From: Ooceraea biroi
Taxonomy: Eukaryota > Arthropoda > Insecta > Hymenoptera > Formicidae
DNA length: 64,000 nt
NCBI RefSeq assembly: GCF_003672135.1
Contig: NC_039517.1
Span: 6,355,475 to 6,419,474, forward strand
Reading direction: 5' to 3'
Below the pieces are notes generated by a model, which worked only from the letters and a program-made list of their open reading frames with translations, did no database searches and was not told the DNA's origin. The translations under genes were made by a program, and so were the position numbers. Position 1 is the first letter of the stretch, and each line of letters begins with the position of its first letter. Of the stretch, positions 58,147-64,000 are shown in pieces.

Positions 58147-59385
58147 TTAGGGGTGTGATTTAGTTTTGAGGGTTGTTTTTGCTCAAAAACGCATGTATTT
58201 AAATATGATAATGAATGAATACCTTAATCAAAATATTTTCCTTCGTTTTCTATAACTTTTTCCCATCTTTCTGGCAAGAGATGGATTCCACCACGATAAA
58301 ATCACTCTTCTTTTCAGTTGATCCATTCGTCGACGAATTTTCGCACTTCTTCCAAATTATGAAAGTGTGTATCCTTTAAAGCGTGTTGCATCCACCGGAA
58401 CAAATAATAATCGCATGGAGAATACGCGGGGTGCGGTAAGACTTGCCATTCGAGCTCTAATAGTGTTTGTTTCACTGATAACGCAACGTCAGGTTGAGCG
58501 TTGTCACGAAGAAGAATCACTTTCCGTCGTTTACTCGCAATTGGTGGTCGTTTTTCGTCCAATGCTTGCTTCAACTTGTACAATTGGTGTCGATAACGAT
58601 CAGCCGTGACAGTCTCATGCGGATTTAACAGCTCATAGTACACTATCCCACCAAATACAGAGCATTACTTTTCAACCGTGAATATTGCGTCTCGGAGTGG
58701 ATGTTGATGGTTCGCCTGGATCCACCCATGATTTTCTGCGTTTCGGATTATCAAAATAGATGCACTTTTCATCCCCAGTAACAATCCGAGACAAAAGACT
58801 CTTCTTTTTTTGCCTGGCGATCGACGAAATGCAAATGTTCAACCGGTTCGCAATGGCACTTTCCGATAATTCATGTCGAACCCATTTCCCTTCTTTCTGA
58901 ATTTTTCCCATTTCATGTAAATGTTTCGTAACTGTTGTACGATCAACATTTAATGCTCTGGCAAGTTCTGAAGTGGATCGTGTTGGATTGTCGTCCAATA
59001 ATGCTTGCAAATCTGCATTTTCAAGCTTTCTTCGTTGTCCCGAGCGTTCTTTGTCCTTCACATCAGTATCACCACTTTTCAAGCGTCTAAACCAGTATTC
59101 ACACGTCTTAATTGATGGGGCAGAATCACCATAAGTTTCCACAAGAATTCTATAACCGTCAGCGGCAGTTTTCTTTTGATTAAAAAACAAAAGCAACGCA
59201 TGTCGAAAATGCTGTTTCGGAAGTTGCATTTTTACGATGATATAAACACGATTGCTATAATGCTACTAAATGTCATGGATAACGTCAACACTGTAAGAAA
59301 CAACAGTTATCGGAAACAGCTATTGGAACAAACTGACACTACAGCCATCCGTTGCAAAACCCTCAAAACTAAATCACACTCCTAA
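58147..59385 (-). mobile_element. mariner transposon, mauritiana/Mos1-like, degraded
   Basis: 1239 bp; terminal inverted repeats begin TTAGGGGTGTGATTTAGTTT (one mismatch near the outer end) with TA on both sides (58145-58146 and 59386-59387). The transposase gene is on the minus strand and multiply broken, so this is the oldest-looking of the four mariners. Confidence 0.92.
58224..59229 (-). pseudogene. mariner transposase with several stops and deletions
   Basis: The N-terminal part (59229-58672) starts MQLPKQHFRHALLLFFNQKK and runs through the helix-turn-helix region and RIVTGDEKCIYF, the first catalytic Asp. It then meets a stop after RRNIHG and a small frameshifting deletion in the WWD region. 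The next part has LLRDNAQPDVAL in place of the usual HDNARPHVA. It also has an in-frame deletion of about four residues before the last catalytic Asp (YSPCDYYLF). Two more stops follow EWIN, then GGIHLLPERWEKV and the natural end. Clearly a fossil. Confidence 0.9.
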
Positions 59386-59387
59386 TA

Positions 59388-62300
59388 CTTACGCTGATTC
59401 AGTCGCGTCGCGTATATAATATTCACGAGGAGATTTCTGGTCTCTACATTTCGCGCTACTTGCGGCGATAACTACCGGGCGGTTGTGTACACTGCCTGCA
59501 ATCGAGATTTACGATTGACCGAATCGTAAACCTGCCTCCACCGCGATCAGATACGATTCTTGATCGTATAAGCCGAGTTCCGAGTCAGTGTCGGCGAAAT
59601 TTCGTACGATTACGGCATTAATTCTGGTCGCCGCAACTCCACGAAGCGAGGGAGCGAGCGATTCGCCGGTATCTCTTAATGCCACCTCGAGGCGCTCCAC
59701 CTCGGATACTCAGATCTCATATTTGTATCGCGCCAAGTTCCGAAATTTCGAGAGATACATGCCTGATCCACCCTTAGTGAGACTTGGCTGATCTTAGTTC
59801 ACCCTAGGCGCTTTCTCCGTGCTTAACTGTTTCAAATGGGGCGCATTGGTTAACCGGTGAAACTATTATCGCTGATGTGGTATTGTTGCAGATGAGATGC
59901 TACAAAAATGTATAATGATGTTACATAGTAGCTAAATGTGATTGATTAACACGTGTGTTAAGTTTAATTTAACGAAATCTAATAACTAATCTAGAAATTA
60001 ATTATTCTTTTCATTTAGTTTGCGGCTAAATGGCAGTTATAGTATTGGAGGATCCGGTTCGGGCAAAGCAGAATCGGCTCGAAGGTAAATTTTTGTCTTT
60101 ATCTTGAATCTGTTTATTCTTTTGCGATTGAAAACTCGAATATATCCGTGAAATTAACTCAATAAATATCATAGATTGGGATCGCAAAGAATTAACATTG
60201 TAAACCTGCTTAAATTTATCTTTTGAGTCTAATTGTATGATTATGATTTTTGTTTCAGATCTAAATGCCGAAATGCAGACAACTGATTCTGAGTTGCGAC
60301 GGGTTTGGTGAGTGAAAAATGTAAAAATATTTAATACGGTGGTGGCTTTCTTGCTTTGTTCAAAGTGCGATTTACTTTTCTTTGGAGTAGACACTTTTAT
60401 ACGTAGATTTTACATATATGTATAAACATGAATCGTTGAATGAAGAATTGTATGAATCGTAACTTTTTGATTTAACTTTCGTTTAAATGTACTTGTATCT
60501 TTCTACATAAGAAACATTTGAAAAATTCAATTGTTTTAATAGAATATTTATTTGATAATTTTGTAAAAAAGAGAAAGAAATTACTAAAAACTCAAAATTT
60601 TTCTAAATTCGTAAAACATTACACATTCTTTCAAATATATAAAGTTTTATTACTAGCTTAATGCCATTTTCATATAACGTGGATTGCAGCTATAATTTGA
60701 ATTCCGTTAAGTAACGCGGCATTTAATAATTATCGTGAAATTGCAAATTAAATTTTATGAATGCTATAGTCCGCGTTTTCTATTCTTTTCATATTCTGCA
60801 TCGCGAGTGAAATAAAGTGAAATGTGGACATAACAATGAAAGACGACAAAGTATCGAAATTTATCATTCGTTATATAAATATTTGTTTAATAACACGCAA
60901 GTATTTCTGCATCAATTTCGTTCCGACATTCGCCGAACGTTTATCAAACATCCATTAAAAGTGGTTAACAAAAGCTTCGTCAGTGTAATCGCGTCGCGAG
61001 TGAAAGTGTATGTGCCAAGTGTGTGTTCCATCGACGAAAGATGCACGACGAAAGACTGATCGCTGGAAGCTGCGTGATAGACTTTGAGGTACCAAATCTC
61101 GCTGGCGAGTAGACTGCGAGGACTGCGACGGATTGCGAGAAACTTCGAGGGACTTCGAGGGATCATCATGAATTGATGAGTGCTTAAATTTTCAATTGCT
61201 CGTAGAGCAAAGTAGTAGTAGTGCATGCAAGTAGTAGTAGTTATAAATCGCACTTCAACGGGAAAAATAAGAACAGTCGTCACTCAGAAATCAGCTATCC
61301 TAAATTTATCATTTCTGTCGCGATTATTTTTTATTATATTTTAACTTGCGCTGATTGGTATCTGGATGAAGAGATCTGGTAAAGTGAATAGACGCGGTAC
61401 ATGATAATGATCGCTGATTGCTGACGATAACTCTGATTATTTTTCTCTCCGCTCTCTTCCTCCGTCTACGTCATACGCAGCTAGAGATTTCCCCCAACTT
61501 TTAAAGCCTCCTTTTACTCTGTGCCGCGTGCTTACTTTGCCGAGCACTTAGGAATATCGTTCGCGCGAACTTTTTGCAAATCCAACAAATTCCGCCCGGG
61601 AAACGCGAGCGGGCCGGGTGAGTAACGCCTGACGGCGTTTCTTAAAACTGCCGCGAGATATAACTCGCCGGTTTCATATTATACGTTCCGCAGGACCCGT
61701 ATTAAGGAGTGAAATTTATAGGTCGAGTTTCTACAGTAAACTTAGCCGATATCTCGCTGGCAGGCGAAACAAAGAGTGGCTCTCTCGGCGGTTAGTACCC
61801 GTTACCCGTTCCGAAGACCCTCTCTTCTCTCTCGAGGCGGCTTCCTCGTTTCCGCCACCTCTTGTACGCTTCTTTACTCGTGGTTAGTTTCCCGCTCCTT
61901 TTTGTTTCTTCTTCTTCGCACCTCTTTTGCACGTCCGTTCTTCCTGTTTCCGCGGCGAGGCGTCAGCCGACCGACACCGAGAAAAAGTTGAAAGCTGCAG
62001 TCGAGGCGATAGGAACGGTTGCGAGGTGAACGACGAAGGGGCGGTGGGTGATTTGGAGAGAGGGTGCGAGGATGGATCGTAACGGTGCGAGGTAGACGTC
62101 GGAGAAGACGGGGGTGAAAAAACTAGGTGGTTCTCCGAGACGCGGTCGTGGTGCGCGAAGAAACTAGCCGCCCATTCAGCTCCACGAGCCAACGGAGAAA
62201 AGGAGCTTAAATGCTTTTTCCATGGCCGAATCCGGGTCTAAACGTGTCGAAACTTTTTAACGAGCTCGTTAGGGTTCCGCGAATGGCCGGGAAATTAATT

Positions 62301-64000
62301 ATCACTGAAAAACCGTCCGCTCATCCACGGACATACGACACTAAGCTTCTGTTCTCTTTTTTAACTTTCTCATCGCTCTCGCTTGATGACTGCACATTCA
62401 CGTGTGAACCCGACCGGCTCGTGGTCGATTCTTTTTGCGTCTTCGAAGTTAGAACTTGCATTTACTGAGAGAGGAAGATAAAATTTCATTTATCTAATTG
62501 GCGAATAATACGTTTTAGAATCACAAATGCTATTATGTTACCAATATTGTTTTCGGATAAACTTGAATGTTACATGACATTGATTTTTGCGTAATTGATC
62601 TTGATATGCGTTAGGATTTATAATAGTAGCCGATCTTTAATGCTATTATGTTACCAATATTGTTTTCGGATAAACTTGAATGCTACATGACATATTGATT
62701 TTTGCATAATTGATCTTGATATACGTTAGGATTTATAATAGTAGCCGATCTTTAATAATCCGCATTGTGAAATAGCAATGTTATTTAATGAGGTTGAAGG
62801 AAAGGGCAGTACTAAATGACAACTCTGTTTTTTTCGCAACGACGGCATTTGATCTGCCGTAGATCTGTTTTTATTTTGGATATCAGTAACTTTCGAAATC
62901 TTATAGGATATTAGTTACGGGGCTCAAGTTTCGTCGATCCTTTCCTGCTCGCATAAGAATGGTCGTTACAACGTAGGCGAACGTAGGTGATTTTTTTTGC
63001 GAGAGAGATCCGCTCGATTAACTCTCAAGTGTATCGCGTTGCCTTCTCGTAACGACGGATACAAATAAAATCTGACATTTTACACGCTATATACATTTTA
63101 CATGGTATTTTATCTTTCACGAAGCGTAGTGCTGTTCGATAGAAAACGTAATCAAATTTCTGTTCATTATATCGGATATAAATTCGTAGAACTGTGCGCT
63201 GTTTTCTGATCGTTTTTGTTTTTCAAACTTTTCGCGTCGAAATAAAATTTGCCACGCAATGGAGAGTTAACGACCATATCGTTGTGGCACGAGGGAAGTC
63301 GATGTGTTCGTTCTAAAGTACCGACGTAATCGTCGGGCCCTCTTCGCTGTGATAAAATTTCAGTGCAAAACAGTCCATGCGAGAGCGGAACCGCGTGAGA
63401 TAAAAAATTCTGCGACTCTATAGAATTAAAAAACGATGGCTCAATTCGATATTACATCGATATTACGTACCGACGTCAACTTCGATCGTGCAAAATCGTA
63501 GGAAAGGTTTACACACAGTACCAAGTTACGTAATTTGCCGACTTGGTCGACGCCACGAGGGAGCTGCTTCGCGATTAGCCTCGTTCGTGAGCTCCTTGAA
63601 GATCATAATCGGTCAAGCCTATCATCCCGAATCGCGGTCGGCGAGGCTAAAGGAAGATCAGTTCCGAGAAAAGCCGCCCGAGTACCGGCCCGACAATCGA
63701 GACGCGTGAATTTTTTAACAATCCGTCGACGCGATTTCGCGTGCATTTCGCGTCTAGACTAAAAAGAATCGAGGACACACTCGATGACCCGGTTCTTCGA
63801 TCCGACATGGCCGGCTTGACAATGTGCAGGAGGAATAATATGTTTTTCGACTTCAGGTACCATATGTACAAGTTGTCATTCGCACATATACACACACATT
63901 CATTCACACGCTATGGTCACTCTCGTTTACCGTTTCGCATTCTCAATGAACATCCACTCGTATCTCGAATAATAATTAATCGTCAGTTTCGTCGCACGTA
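59388..64000. other. right end of window, no supported gene
   Basis: Mostly AT-rich with GC-rich patches at 59.5-59.8, 61.4-62.2 and 63.3-63.8 kb. Small open frames occur on both strands. A candidate splice-flanked segment at 60019-60084 and a tandem duplication near 62.6 kb are noted separately. Promoter-like GC-rich DNA with a possible donor (GGCCGG then GTGAGTAAC near 61618) could belong to an untranslated exon, but I cannot support a gene. Confidence 0.45.
62526..62755. repeat. tandem duplication of about 113-115 bp
   Basis: Two adjacent copies, from about 62526 and 62639, both containing TGCTATTATGTTACCAATAT and ending AGTAGCCGATCTTTAAT. They differ by a handful of substitutions and a 2-bp indel. 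Confidence 0.88.

Noticed and set aside
59509..59700. Minus-strand frame ending AVEAGLRFGQS with protein-like composition
   Set aside because: A stop lies four codons upstream of the readable part, there is no good acceptor, and the plus strand is open too. Not enough to call.

Overview
The window is insect nuclear DNA. Short 72-94 nt GT-AG introns, four mariner-family transposons and the protein relatives all point that way. High CpG content and the mix of TTAA foldback elements and mellifera/capitata-type mariners make a hymenopteran, probably an ant, my best guess; that is inference from style, not proof.

Four protein-coding genes can be supported. (1) GCNA, + strand, 10389-13714, seven exons, 934 aa: a SprT-type zinc metalloprotease (HEMCH) with an acidic N-terminal half and an HMG-box-like tail, expected to act on DNA-protein crosslinks in germ cells. 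(2) Ubinuclein/yemanuclein, + strand, 16064-25240, eleven exons, 1022 aa: the histone H3.3-binding subunit of the HIRA chaperone. (3) An unrecognised 69-aa hydrophobic protein, - strand, 27096-27390, two coding exons. (4) REPTOR-BP/CREBL2, + strand, 28047-50613, four small exons, 115 aa: a bZIP partner in the TORC1-regulated REPTOR programme. Genes 3 and 4 are head to head, about 0.66 kb apart start codon to start codon. No biochemical pathway links the four; three concern chromatin, DNA repair or transcription.

Most of the rest is mobile or repetitive DNA. From left to right: an 842-bp inverted-repeat element (a 99% identical second copy lies in ubinuclein intron 1); a TTAA-flanked foldback; a 2.8-kb foldback whose arms carry arrays of a CGGACACA-type motif and which has a mariner nested in its spacer; a cluster of foldbacks between GCNA and ubinuclein, two of which share one TTAA; a 3.9-kb, 13-monomer satellite with higher-order structure and 117-bp palindromes inside the 17-kb first intron of REPTOR-BP; two further terminal-inverted-repeat elements in that intron; a mariner in REPTOR-BP intron 2; then, downstream, two minus-strand mariners, a 5'-truncated retrocopy with poly(A) and target duplication, and a foldback whose arms each carry four overlapping or closely spaced TCAAGGTCA nuclear-receptor-type sites.

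The four mariners belong to at least three subfamilies and all are broken: one by a single stop codon, one by a one-base deletion, two by several lesions. The first 3.8 kb and the last 4.6 kb hold no gene I can support. No tRNA, rRNA or CRISPR array was recognised by eye. All exon boundaries are predicted from splice signals, reading phase and family alignment from memory; none is confirmed by transcripts.
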